DNA of 21,075 bases from Phaeoceros laevis (lineage: Eukaryota > Anthocerotophyta > Anthocerotopsida > Notothyladales): assembly GCA_049999765.1 (NCBI GenBank), contig JBNGIQ010007633.1:1-21075 (forward strand). Reading direction: 5' to 3'. Numbering within the stretch: the first letter of the stretch is position 1; each line of letters opens with the position of its first letter. The translations under genes and the position numbers were made by a program. The notes under the pieces are model-generated. The model saw nothing but the letters and a program-made list of their open reading frames with translations, did not search any database and was not told where the DNA came from. Shown here piece by piece: positions 1 through 9,423 of the stretch.

Positions 1-980
1 GATCGACGGTCCGCTGCGCCGTCGGACGGCACGAACCATCGAGGCCGTAGCTGCCAGGACACGCGGCACTCATCCGGAGGGTGGGGCAACTGCGCTTGCT
101 CATAAGAACAGTGTGTTGGTGTGCACAACGCGGGTCGGAGCCTAGAATAACAAAACACTTAGAGGACGCTAAGGCTTTGGCATTACGTCGAAAGTAATGC
201 GGAGTAACACGTGGCTCGATATGCCGCAAGCTGGGAGCGTAAACGAGATTAAAAGCATGAGAGCTTAGTGGTACAGAGGGAAAAGGAATAGGGTAGACAG
301 ATAGGATTATCTGCCTAACATAATGATACGCTCTTATATAGAACGTATGTAAATTATGTAACAATAAGAAAATGCACCGAGAGTCACTAAAAAAAAAATC
401 ACTCCTATTCGCAAATGCATATCTCGGAAAAGGCGCAAGTTTTCACTCCATGCAATATATACCCCTGCACTATTTTTAGGTACCCCAATACACACCAAGC
501 TACGAATGCCCCCTCCTCCTTCATACCCAAACCTCAGTGTCTCCTCTTCCTTTAGCCGTGTGCCCCTACACCATGCTGTGGTACCCCAACCCCAAAGAGG
601 CACCTCTATACCATGTTGTATGATCTACCATCCACCCAAAGAGGGTGGATGGTTTGGGATGGTTGGCCAAGTAGGACAATATATTTGAAAATACATTCAT
701 TCATCAAGGTCATGTATTCGAGCGTCGTCGTTGTGTCATCTCAATAAGTGTGCAAGAGTATGGTGAGTTAGGCGTAAGTATGATGGTTAGTCTTGTAGGC
801 TTTCTGGACCTGCTTTGAGTAGGCAGATTTACGTTTGCTTGCCTCCCTGAAGGTTTGTACAAGATCGGGTGCTGTGAAGCAGGGCGGGCAAGTTTAGTTC
901 ATGAATTATAGGAGCAAGGTGTTTGAGGGTGACATGGTACTAGGTGATTATAACTGAAATATGGATGTGGAGTGAAGAAG
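1..980. other. No supported gene; possible decayed repeat DNA
   Basis: I see no coding region that I can support here. The frames are short and broken, and the sequence shifts from GC-rich (1-130) to AT-rich (300-480). The stretch lies directly upstream of the gypsy pol remains, so it may be older decayed element sequence, but no reverse transcriptase fingers or palm motifs are readable. A perfect hairpin at 627-653 is listed separately. Confidence 0.4.
627..653. repeat. Perfect 11-bp inverted repeat (hairpin)
   Basis: Bases 627-637 pair perfectly with 643-653 across a five-base loop, aaaga. The arms read accatccaccc and gggtggatggt. I considered a Helitron 3' end, but no CTRR end follows within about 15 bases. 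A terminator role is not expected in a plant nuclear genome. Function unknown. Confidence 0.6.
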
Positions 981-993
981 AACACCCTTGGGT

Positions 994-1061
994 ATGTATA
1001 TGTATGTATATATTTGAGGAGGTTGGACGGTCCCATGAGGGTCCCCCCCTTGCCCATATTC
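994..1061. repeat. TG-rich retroposon-like repeat, copy 1 (about 68 bp)
   Basis: A tatg/tata simple repeat (991-1012) is followed by the block atttgaggaggttggacggt and by gagggtccccccc then ttgcccat. The block ends abruptly at gggt, which also occurs at 990-993 just before the repeat. Directly after it the pol frame starts with VWTAVAQEAFKELK. It is the shortest of three related insertions, and its flanking duplication is only four clear bases, so its edges are less certain than those of copies 2 and 3. Confidence 0.55.
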
Positions 1062-1065
1062 GGGT

Positions 1066-1625
1066 GTGGACAGCAGTTGCCCAGGAGGCATTCAAGGAGC
1101 TGAAGCGCAGGCCGTGTGAGCAACCAGTGTTCAGACGACCCTGACTACAATCGTCCGTTTTTGCTACACACTGGCTGGAGCTCTTTGGCATTGGAGCGGT
1201 GCTGGCTCAAAAGGATGACGATGGCCATGAGTACGTAGTTGCCTATGCTTCAAGGAGCAACAATCGAGAGGACAACAACTACTCATCCTACGAGGGCGAG
1301 TGCTTGACTGTGGTATGGTCTGTAGTGTGTGTGTGTATGTCTATTTGAGGAGGTTGACGGTTCCAGAAGGATCCCCCCCTTGCCCATAAGCGGGCACCCG
1401 GTGGCTAACAGGTATAGGAAAGTTTAATTGAAGAGTAGTGCAATTTAAAGCCTACTTGTATGAACGCAAGTTCACTTTGTTCACAGATCATCAACCACGT
1501 AATTGGTTGATGCCAAATGACAAACTTAGTGTGAAGCTTGAACGCTAGGCTCTAATATTAATCTTGCAGGAGTATGAGTTTGATCTAGTGCACAAGGCAG
1601 GGGTGACCCAACTTGAGTTGCAGCC
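1066..1625 (+). pseudogene. Ty3/gypsy RNase H pseudogene
   Basis: This is the RNase H end of the pol gene, which would degrade the RNA strand of the RNA:DNA hybrid during reverse transcription. The frame is lost near 1140, changes again near 1182, and is split by an insertion at 1328-1434. It then resumes as VQFKAYLYERKFTLFTDHQP and meets a stop near 1547, just before the LQEYEFDLVH block. The usual first catalytic aspartate in the HTD motif reads as glycine (HTG, near 1170), whereas the glutamate in YEGECL and the aspartate in FTDHQP remain. It cannot make an active enzyme. Confidence 0.8.
1328..1434. mobile_element. TG-rich retroposon-like insertion, copy 2 (107 bp)
   Basis: This insertion splits the RNase H coding region. 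The 6-mer gtagtg stands on both sides, at 1322-1327 and 1435-1440. If one copy and the insert are removed, the RNase H frame runs on without a break from VVWSV to VQFKAYLY. The insert starts with (TG)n, then tatttgaggaggttgacggt, then a C7 tract with ttgccc, then cgggcacccggtggctaaca. The shared block and the duplication identify it as a mobile insertion. Read on the minus strand it would end in a (CA)n tail, as many non-LTR retroposons do. Confidence 0.75.
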
Positions 1626-1899
1626 CGGTCAACTCTACTGAGAATGTTGCAGTAGCTAGACAAGATCATGACGAGTTCGCTAGCACTGTAGCAGGGTATG
1701 CATCACTGTTGACACATGTTCAGGCAGCAGAAACTGAAGTAGCTGATGTGTGGCTTGACACGGTTGTGTTGAAGTACTTGAAGCATGAGATTTTTCTTGC
1801 CCAGACTGATTTGCGCATGAAGGACCGGATACAGTAGAGAGCAAAGCGATATGCTTGGGAGGTGACCATCTAGTCAGGCTTTGCCACAAGGACGCAAGG

Positions 1900-3490
1900 T
1901 GGTGCCTCCACCAGAGAGCGAGCTGCACTTATCAACTGGTTGCATGCCGACTTGGATCATTTTGGTCTAAAGAGGACTTACAGCCTCTTGGTGCCTCATT
2001 ACTATTGGAGGGGTATGTATAGTCAAGTGGCTAGGTGCAAGCAATGTGACAGGGTCAGGGTGAGCTTTTACCGCACCCCAACCACAGCTGCACCCATTGC
2101 ATATATGTGGGCTTTTCTACCGCTGGTCTTGTGTGTGTGTGTGTGTCCATATTTGAAGAGGTTTTCGGTCCCGCCAGGGTCCCCCCTTTGCCTCATTGGG
2201 CGCCCCCTAGCGACAGGGCACAGTAGGATTTATTTTACTAAAACGTACGCCGTCGATCACCCAATTTGCATGGCCCCCAGGCTGAACTAGGGTTGGCCTC
2301 CATCCTTTTCTAAAACGAGAGGAAGGATTGATATGGTTGGCTTGCTATACGTTTTAATGAGATAAAACCTTTCCAAGTTATTAAAATTTCAAAAATATAT
2401 CATTTTTATGGATTATGTTCTTTTACTGAGTGCAATGATAGGGAGTGGTGCGAGGGGTGTAAGGGTACTGATGGTTTACCATTTGAGACTAAGGTATTTT
2501 GTGGTATAAGTTTTGCGGTACATGTACGTTTTACGCTAGGTCATTGTAGTTTGTAGTGATTATAGATACGACGGTGAGGTTAACTAACAAAGGCATTGAA
2601 GCACGCGAGAGGCTTCAGTTCTGCAGGAACGAGAACTAGCGCTGGACTGGTCATGTCGCTTGTCATGTGACCAATGCGTTTTATCGTGATGCGATTTGGA
2701 AATGAAATGGAATCTATGCGAGCTTTGCGTATATTAAGCCTAGCAACACTAGATATTGGACAGGCAGCTTGGCCGCGCAGTGATGCAATGAGGTCGTCTG
2801 GTCAGTGGGTGCCACTAATGTTGTAGGCAAATACATGATACCGCTGGTCTTCGAGGACTGTACCAAGGGATTTTGGTTTGAGTGTTTTGCTAGAATCTTG
2901 AAGCGGATTGGTGGATGGAAAGACGCAGTATTGAGCAGTCATGATGTAGTACTGGGCATTTGTAATTTCATACGTATGTAGCTGTGGGGAATTGGAAGCT
3001 GCACGCAAAGGGATTGGTAGTGAAGGAGGTTGTGTATAGGAGGAAGATGTGATTTCAGCAGTCAATGGAACGTATGTTTGCCTCGGCTAAGGCTTGTGCG
3101 CTACGGTAGGGCTGGCAGTTGTTTCCATGTTGTGTGTTTCAATAGCCGCCAGGCTTAATGGCCTGACCGGGTTGTATTGGCAAGATGAGGTGGAGAGGAC
3201 AGTGGGGTCTAAATTTGGCAGTGAAGATCCTTGATTTAGAAGGACCACTGATTCATGGTGCCAGGGTGGTTTGTAATTGCTCGCCAGAGTTTGCCAAATT
3301 TGGTCACTGAGTTTTTGGTTGTTGTTGCTGGAATTTTTGTGTGAGACTGGAGGTTTGCAGCAAGTTTGTATTGTAGACCTTGTGACCTGGTTGGCAAGCT
3401 GTCTGTCACTAGTCGAGGTAATTGGTGTTTCATGATCATGATAGAGCATTTTTCCAAGTGGGTAGAGGTAGTGGCACTGCCAGACAAGAT
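1900..3490 (+). pseudogene. Ty3/gypsy integrase pseudogene, split by an insertion
   Basis: Integrase joins element DNA to the host chromosome. The N-terminal zinc-binding part is readable at about 1925-2080 as HADLDHFGLKRTYSLLVPHY, then YYWRGMYSQVA and CKQCDRVRVSF, which keep the His and Cys pairs of the HHCC module. The frame shifts near 2105 and continues as GLFYRWS to 2133. The natural continuation, starting DLVGKLSVTSRGN, appears only at 3384 and runs through MIMIEHFSKWVEVVALPDK to about 3480. In between lies a 1245-base insertion. After about 3490 I cannot follow the core domain, so the second Asp and the Glu of the DDE triad are not visible. Confidence 0.8.
2134..3378. mobile_element. 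TG-rich retroposon-like insertion, copy 3 (about 1245 bp)
   Basis: The insert lies inside the integrase pseudogene and is flanked by cttgtg at 2128-2133 and 3379-3384. Its left end, (TG)n then atttgaagagg, cggtcccgccagggt, a C6 tract and gggcgcccc, is homologous to copies 1 and 2, with clear similarity to about 2215. The other 1.1 kb has no counterpart in the shorter copies. I recognise no protein domain in it. Weak open frames on the minus strand (2802-3065 and 3087-3378) are rich in Ser, Thr and Pro. It has no terminal inverted repeats. A long copy of the same family, with its 3' end at 2134 on the minus strand, is the simplest reading. Confidence 0.6.
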
Positions 3491-4561
3491 TGCCTTTCGA
3501 ATGATCAGCTCGCTCATCTGACTGGCCTGGCCTACAGTAAGTTGTGCCACTATGGTCCACATGTGAACTGCTGCCGAGGCTTCCAGCATGGATTCTTGAT
3601 GAACCATGCTCGGAATGCTCGCACTATCCGTGCTACTTGCAGTGTTTACCATGGGCTGCTGACCATGAAAATTAACATAAAAAATTGGTAACTCCAATGC
3701 CAAGGGCACCCCCCCCCCCAGGGCTTGGATATTCTTTTACGTGTAGCAGCCAAAAGCCGGGAAATCCTAGATTAGACTGGCGCAATGCTGGCAAATTAGC
3801 TACATCTCGTGGTGGCATGATATGACAGGCCCGGCAACAATGGGATCACNNNNNNNNNNTGTGCATTGGAGTATGAATGCATGCATGGTTGGGCGCTTGA
3901 GTCCTGGAATGACTGGTCCTAAGTCCAAGTCATTCACGTTATTTCTCAGCTCTTCAAACTGAGAGTAGCTGTATAAACTGTGGAATGTTTTGCTTCCGGT
4001 TATGCCCCGAATTGGAAAGGATTACCGAAAGAACCGTGACATATATGTGCAGATGTACAGAAGTGCCCATCCCACAACCTGTGATCGCGACAGATGGTAA
4101 CCCAGGCGAGTTGGTAAGCAGGCGAGCTGCCCAGAACTCGGGCAACCTGCACTTGGCAGGATACCTAGCCCTTACGAAGCAAGGCAATACATGGCATCTG
4201 GCAACAAGTACAAGGATATCACCAAAACCTTAAGTTTTACATATCCAACGAACCTGGACGTTCGCACACATCCAGGCATCCCAGATCACGGTGCAGTCAA
4301 TACAAAGCTTTATCATGTAACCTGAGAATAAGGCAGTACAAAGACAGTTGACAGCTCTCCAGTTTCCTTCGGTGTATATGCTGGGGATGGTTCTAGCCTG
4401 CAAGGTCATCCACGTGAGGCTGACAAAAATCTCAGCAAAGGTAATTTTGACTGCCATCTGCACAAGGTCCATCAGAACAACTTGAAACACTGCTCTGATT
4501 GACATGCTAACGGACTGCTTCCTTTTCCTCTCCAGCTAATAGTCATTTGCTTACACTCAAG
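3491..4561. other. Intergenic; no gene seen
   Basis: Nothing in either strand has family motifs or a convincing exon. The part next to 4561 should contain the 3' untranslated region of the minus-strand bromodomain gene, but I see no clear poly(A) signal. A run of eleven C at 3709-3719 and a ten-N gap at 3850-3859 lie here. Confidence 0.5.
3850..3859. other. Assembly gap (10 N)
   Basis: Ten consecutive undetermined bases. Ten N is often a placeholder, so the true gap length is unknown. Features on the two sides may not be adjacent in the genome. Confidence 0.99.
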
Positions 4562-7500
4562 TTAGAAGGGAGCTAGAGATATTGCATCCCGCTCAGCATC
4601 GAATGCAGATTGGTGACAGGGCAGGTCACAGTGGCTAATGCTATTAGTGACACTTTTGGCAGCAACATTTGCCAGACATACAGATGCCGTCTCTTCTGAC
4701 GTAGCAGCTGACTGCATTTGCCATCTCTGTTGCCATTTATGTTTAAGTCCCATACAATTCTTCTCACTCCTTATGTCTACCGCTGGAGAGCAGTACTCAT
4801 TCTTCATATCTAAACCCCTTTCATCCTGAACACTGCCCAAGTTCCCCACATCTGAGCAAAGCGAATGACTGGTGCTACTCCTTGTATGGCTTGGCTGTGG
4901 GCCATCCACTGATAGTGGTGCCTCCACATCCCTCAACTGACCTTCCATGCCAACAGAATGTGCAACATTGGCCCCACTCATGCACCAAGATGATTGCTTG
5001 CAAGGCCCCTCTTTAATTGCCAGTTGACTTTTGTGTGTGGAATTTCCTGAAGCCGGCTTGTAGCTGGTGCAATGGGCCCACACACAGCCATTAACAGTTG
5101 GACTAAGAATTATCAAATGCACACATCAACACCAAAGGCACACAGCATCATCACGGCAATCTCCAGATTCAGTAACATACCTCGAAAATAATCTCTGTTG
5201 ACAGTGACCATTTCTTGTTCGCATATCGGGGTAAGAACAGAGCAAAGGCACCGTGCTGCTACCTTCCAATCCTGGTGTCTCAGCTCCTGTGACCTTGTCT
5301 TTTCGCTCAATGGCTATCAATTCGCTCATTCTCCCTTCACCAAGCCACGGGAGGGTAGGGTGGATTGCAGCTGAGAATTCAGAGGACTTTGCTCCATTAT
5401 CCACCTCCGCAGCTTGTTCAAACTGGTTAGTGGTTACATATTTCGGATAACTTATACAGTCCAAACCTTTAGACTGTCTTTCAAGTAACAGAGAACCTTT
5501 ATCACTAAACAAATTGCGCCCAGTAGCATGATTATCCCTGTCTGAGAAACCTTGTCCACTCCTTATGCATATTAACATGGCCGCCACTTCCTCCTCACTG
5601 CTGCTGTCAATTTCCACTGCAGCACAATCCTGCAGCTGGAATCCTAATGCGTCCAAGCTTGTGCACAAACGTGGCTTTCTTGCAGTTCGCTGCCTTTTAC
5701 AAGGTGCCATGGGAAGGTCCCCTAATGTTTTCTGGAATTCGCTGTTTTGCTTACTCGAATAGCTTGCACAATCCTTAGAACGTCCCGAACTGTAGAACTC
5801 ATCCTGTGGCAGAGGCAGCTGCTGTTTGGGCTTGCTTGCTCTGAAGTCCAAGCATCGAAGGTGTGGCAGATAAGAGAAGTCAGCAGGAAAACCAAAAAGT
5901 CATCGAGACAGCTTCTGCTGCCACCTACATATATGAACACAATCATACGTACAGAAGATTTGATCAAATACTCACTTTGACCCTGACTTGAAGATATTGT
6001 CTACAGTGGGTAAGCAAGCGTTCTGCTTGGTAGTGCTAACCTCCTGCATCCATGGAAGCTATCAGGTTATAGAGATTGGTCTACAATTGCAGAAAAGGAG
6101 TACACACACAGCAAAACTTACACCAATGACAGGGTGTCCTACTATCAATCTGGGCTCAATATCAGGTAGAATCCAATTTGCTCTACCTTGAACAATTTTG
6201 TGATATGATCCTTCAACTTCAGAGCCATCTGAAACATCTCTGAACCATGTTTGTTATAGACCTGGCCATCACATAACAGCCATCAGCAAAAAATGCATAT
6301 TGAACCACTGGCTCAGCAGCTAGTGATTTACAGGGCGGTCTCGCAGAGTCAAAGCCAATCTCATCGCCTGTCCCAGCTACACCAACATTCCAAGTCACAA
6401 GAAGGTGACCATGTCCCGACCTAACCTTGCCGACTGGTAAGCTTAACTCTGATGGGAAAGCTAACCTGTACAGCCGGTAGAGACTAACATGCAAACAGAT
6501 GATCTTGTACATAAGCATGTCAGAGGGGGCCAGCTAGGACCATCCCAGGCGTTCAAAGTGTTCAGCGGTCCACTTGAGCTGTCCAGGCTCCCACAAGCAC
6601 TCCAGATGTAACTAATCATGGGCAAAGCCACGAACTAGACTGCTCGAAACCTAACCTATGTCTGACCATAATCAAGTCAAAAGCCATACTGGGCACCAGC
6701 CTTTTGCCTTCGGTTAACAAAACCTAATCAAAATAATCTCATTTTCTCCCACCCTCTCACCTCTTTCTGCAATAAGAGAGGAAAAATCCATGCTTTCCTG
6801 AGTAGAATTACAACCACGATAGCTCAAGCTCCACAAGCTGATGTCGATTGCAGAACAAGACTTCATGGTACTACCTTGGAGATGAATTTGCTTGTAAACG
6901 TCAAAAACGTACACTGACAGGGAAGTAACAGCAGTTGTAAAAGACAAGAAAGCACAAAACCCACCACGGCATTCGCCAACATCAGCATCAAATCCCGGTG
7001 CAGCTCTATCATAGTGCAAGACAAACCATTCTGCACCAAAAATTGCAACACAAGATCTTAATGCCTAAAAACACAATGCCGTCAATAGCAAAGAACAACG
7101 ATACAACCACGGCAGACATTTGAAATCAATTGCCGAACCTCAAGTCGGCGTCTGATTGTGCTCAGGTCCATTCTTTGGCGAACAACTCCATCATACTCTT
7201 CCAATAGAGCTACTGGCCTTCAGAGAGTACAACACTGCCGATCAATAACCATTGAGATTTTTTAAAACCTAGAGCTACATCATCAGAGCAATCACGTATT
7301 TTTCCTAGTGCCAAAGACGGACTACCTTCGGAAGGCTGCAGCATACTTCGAGGCAGAAACTGCTTTCCACAGATCAAGCAAAGGATCAGCTTGTGCCCAC
7401 TTTCGCCTCCTAACCTCAGGCTGTCTGCAACAACATCACAAGTATCTCAAGTTAGTCGGAGACATGAGGCTATGAAAAATGCCTAAACATGTCAGAACTG

Positions 7501-8786
7501 CATGTTATGACGGTCTTCCTTCCGGCCTCAAGGACCAAATACAGAAGCGTATTCCGAGAAGTTTTGAAAGCAGTTCTAAGGAGGGCAGGATGAAGGAAGA
7601 TGGCAGCCACGATGGGTGACAACATTTCAGCTAAACAGTAAAACTTTCAGTTGCTTCCGTCAAGTAACGTCGCAGCTCTGAGCTCCACCAATAGGCATAG
7701 AAATGGCAAGCTTAACCCAACCAGGCTGGTCGAATCAAGTGCAGCCACAATCGCTTTTGGAATACACATTACCCCAGTGTGTCCTGAACTTTTGAGTTGG
7801 ATAGGGCCACTAACGAGCTCTGGAAAAAGCGTAGCTACTGTTTCCCCTTCCCCTTGTCTGTATCGCACCACGGAGGGGACTCGGGGAAGCGTATCAAGAA
7901 AGCACGTGGCCTCCCTGCATTTTGCATCAAAGCGAGGAAGATGCTTACCTCGCTTCATTCCTCCACGGGGTCTTCTCCGTTGGGTGGAATTTTTCACAGG
8001 GGGTAGGGTCCGCAATTTCACATAACTCGAGACTTGGCATCGCAGGCCCAATGGCCGACTGAGGACCACTATCTGTCGACGGGGGTTCCTCCAGATCAGC
8101 AGCCTTCACTCGCTTTCTGCGGCCATTTGGATACAGGCTAGCGTTGTCGTCGTGGGAGATTGTGTAGCCCTCTTCCTGGGACACCGATTTGCAGTTGCCT
8201 CCCTGGATGCTGGTATCATGCTCAATCCCGACAAGCTTGGGATGACATTGCGCAACCGACTCGGCTCCACTTCCATCCTCGAAACTGCCGTCCGGATGTG
8301 CAGAAACTGAATGGAGTACACCTGCACCAAGCACAACGAACCCTTGAGCATCGTAAATGATACAAAGATTACAGCCGGCACCAAATGGGCAGGCCAGATC
8401 TTTAAGAAGGGAGACTCTGAGATGCAAAGATCTCGAGCGAAGGAAATGCCACCAGAAGTAACTGACGTTGGTCAATGTGTGATCCATATTTCTTGAACTT
8501 CCTGGAGGTCCCAGGCAGTCCACTGACTGCAGTAAAGGAGTCGTCGCTGCATGCCACATTGGTGAGGCAACCGCAATATTTCTCACCATAATTCAGAAGC
8601 GACTTCGAGGTAACAGCAGCAGTAGACTCGATGGACACCATAGAGAAGCCGTCCTTGGACAGAGGCGCTTCCTGATGACGTGCAACTGCCACAGATGGTC
8701 CCATATCTATCTCTGTCATTGGCTGCCAATCAATAGAAGAGATGCGACCAAACTGTTCTCTCGTCACATCCAAACTCGGTGGTGCA
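4562..8786 (-). CDS. Bromodomain protein, nuclear (5' end uncertain)
   Basis: Bromodomains bind acetyl-lysine on histones, so this is probably a nuclear chromatin reader. My exon model, 5' to 3' on the minus strand, is 8786-8587, 8321-7949, 7424-7326, 7217-7139, 7030-6965, 6261-6187, 6043-5976, 5840-5181 and 5102-4562 (stop TAA). All junctions are GT/AG and the phase carries through every one. The last exon could instead start at 5063, also in phase. Taking ATG 8719 as the start gives 697 residues. A basic stretch, GRRKRVK, precedes the bromodomain (about residues 180-275), and another, CKRQRTARKPR, follows it with an acidic SSSEEE stretch. The rest is Ser-rich and probably disordered. The domain resembles the plant single-bromodomain family that includes Arabidopsis BRD4 (At1g61215), but I found no SANT domain upstream. 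The first exon enters in phase 2, so an upstream coding exon may be missing. It lies head to tail downstream of PIE1. Confidence 0.75.
6187..7424 (-). other. Bromodomain split over four exons
   Basis: Four exons (7424-7326, 7217-7139, 7030-6965, 6261-6187) together encode one bromodomain. Helix Z is near PLLDLWKAVSASKYAAAF. The ZA loop contains PVALLEEYDGVV and then MDLSTIRRRLENG, the usual MDL-x-T-I signature. Helix B is in ELHRDLMLMLANAV, and the key motif VVYNKHGSEMF carries the asparagine that bonds acetyl-lysine (about N253 from ATG 8719). Helix C follows in MALKLKDHITKLF. The aromatic WPF shelf of BET proteins is replaced by AAF, so ligand preference may differ. The motif order across four introns supports each splice site used here. 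Confidence 0.85.
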
Positions 8787-8921
8787 CTTCAGCAAATTGG
8801 AAATTATGAAATGGCACCGACCGGGACAGCACTAACTGAGCACAGGTTCTTGAGGGAAGACAAGTGAGAAAACGATAAGCTATGTTGCCCAACCTACAGG
8901 CCTAGAATGGGCAGGACTTAC

Positions 8922-9002
8922 AAGTTCCCTCGCCCTCGCCTGCGAACTGTTGGCAAACAGGCAGGGTGAAATATCTGGCATGGCAGAGCGGGGGCTTCTC
9001 AT
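8922..9002 (-). CDS. Possible first coding exon of the bromodomain gene
   Basis: From ATG at 9002-9000 a 27-codon frame (MRSPRSAMPDISPCLFANSS and on) ends at a strong donor, CTT|GTAAGT, at 8922/8921. It sits just after a pyrimidine-rich stretch that looks like a plant 5' leader. The problem is phase: this exon ends in phase 0, but the best next acceptor (8786) needs phase 2. Joining would need a weaker acceptor near 8753. Alternatively the exon is untranslated and translation starts at ATG 8719 or 8704 (the latter in a good context, GATATGG). Confidence 0.25.
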
Positions 9003-9423
9003 CTTCCTTATAGAAAGGAAAGTAAGGCCATCTTGCAGGAGACGAGGGCTGGCTGCGGACGGAAGGGTCAGGGAAATGGATATCGCCCCAAAACCAAGAT
9101 CCGAAAGAGGGAGGGGGGGCGGAGGAGCGGGACAAGAAGATTGCAGGATGTGGCAGGCAGGAGCAGTTCTGTGCGCGACCAAGCTGAGGAAAGAGAAGGA
9201 GGCAAGCAAAGCAGAGGAGAATGGAGAAGAGGCTGCTGAGCGGGCGGACGGAGCCTTGAAGTGAGCACGTGACCTCTACGCCTGTGACTGCGTCCTTCCC
9301 TGGAGGTCCGCGTACTTGCTGTGTTGCAGCATCGAGATCAACGCAACGACCGCGCGGCAGCGACTGTGAGAAGTGGGAAAGAAGAGAAGGGGACACGGCA
9401 GGCCGCATCTCCTGCAGCCAAGG
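9003..9423. promoter_or_regulatory. GC-rich, pyrimidine-rich leader and promoter zone
   Basis: On the minus strand, 9250-9060 is rich in C and T (TCCTCTGCTTTGCTTGCC and similar), a common feature of plant 5' leaders. The zone separates the minus-strand bromodomain gene from the possible plus-strand ORF starting at 9424, so it could act as a bidirectional promoter. I see no clear TATA box. Open frames crossing it on both strands are low in complexity and are not called as genes. Confidence 0.35.

Larger units (their letters stand above)
981..3490 (+). mobile_element. Decayed Ty3/gypsy LTR retrotransposon, pol segment
   Basis: The plus strand carries an ordered but broken series of Ty3/gypsy pol landmarks. 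First comes the start of the RNase H region with AQEAFKELK near 1080. Next come RNase H with GIGAVLAQKDDDGHEY near 1200 and FTDHQP near 1485, then the conserved LQEYEFDLVH near 1570. After a decayed linker, the integrase zinc-binding region is read near 1940-2075, and the integrase core start DLVGKLSVTSRGN with MIMIEHFSKWVEVV near 3384-3470. RNase H followed by integrase is the Ty3/gypsy order. I found no LTRs, gag, protease or reverse transcriptase core. Several frameshifts, in-frame stops and three nested insertions show that it is inactive. Confidence 0.85.

Noticed and set aside
2134-3378. DNA transposon or LTR element as the nature of copy 3
   Set aside because: No terminal inverted repeats and no TG/CA long terminal repeats at the borders.
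3087-3709. Minus-strand frames of 157 codons
   Set aside because: They run antisense across the resumed integrase sequence and the insertion border, so they cannot be a single real gene.
3709-3719. C11 homopolymer as a functional site
   Set aside because: Such runs near an assembly gap are commonly slippage-prone or sequencing-limited, and nothing around it suggests a role.
3985-4233. Plus-strand 82-codon frame
   Set aside because: No motif and no splice context; it probably lies opposite the 3' flank of the bromodomain gene.
6001-6080. Splitting 5976-6080 into two exons with a 40-base intron
   Set aside because: An intron of 40 bases is too short for plants. One exon, 6043-5976, is in phase and fully open.
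8950-9264. Plus-strand frame rich in Arg, Glu and Gly
   Set aside because: It is the antisense of a pyrimidine-rich leader; low complexity, no motif, and another frame overlaps it.
8902-9408. Minus-strand frame with a hydrophobic run ending in a signal-peptide-like site (ILLCFACLLLFPQLGRAQ)
   Set aside because: The Leu/Phe run comes from CT-rich leader DNA; no domain follows and the frame ends without a usable donor.
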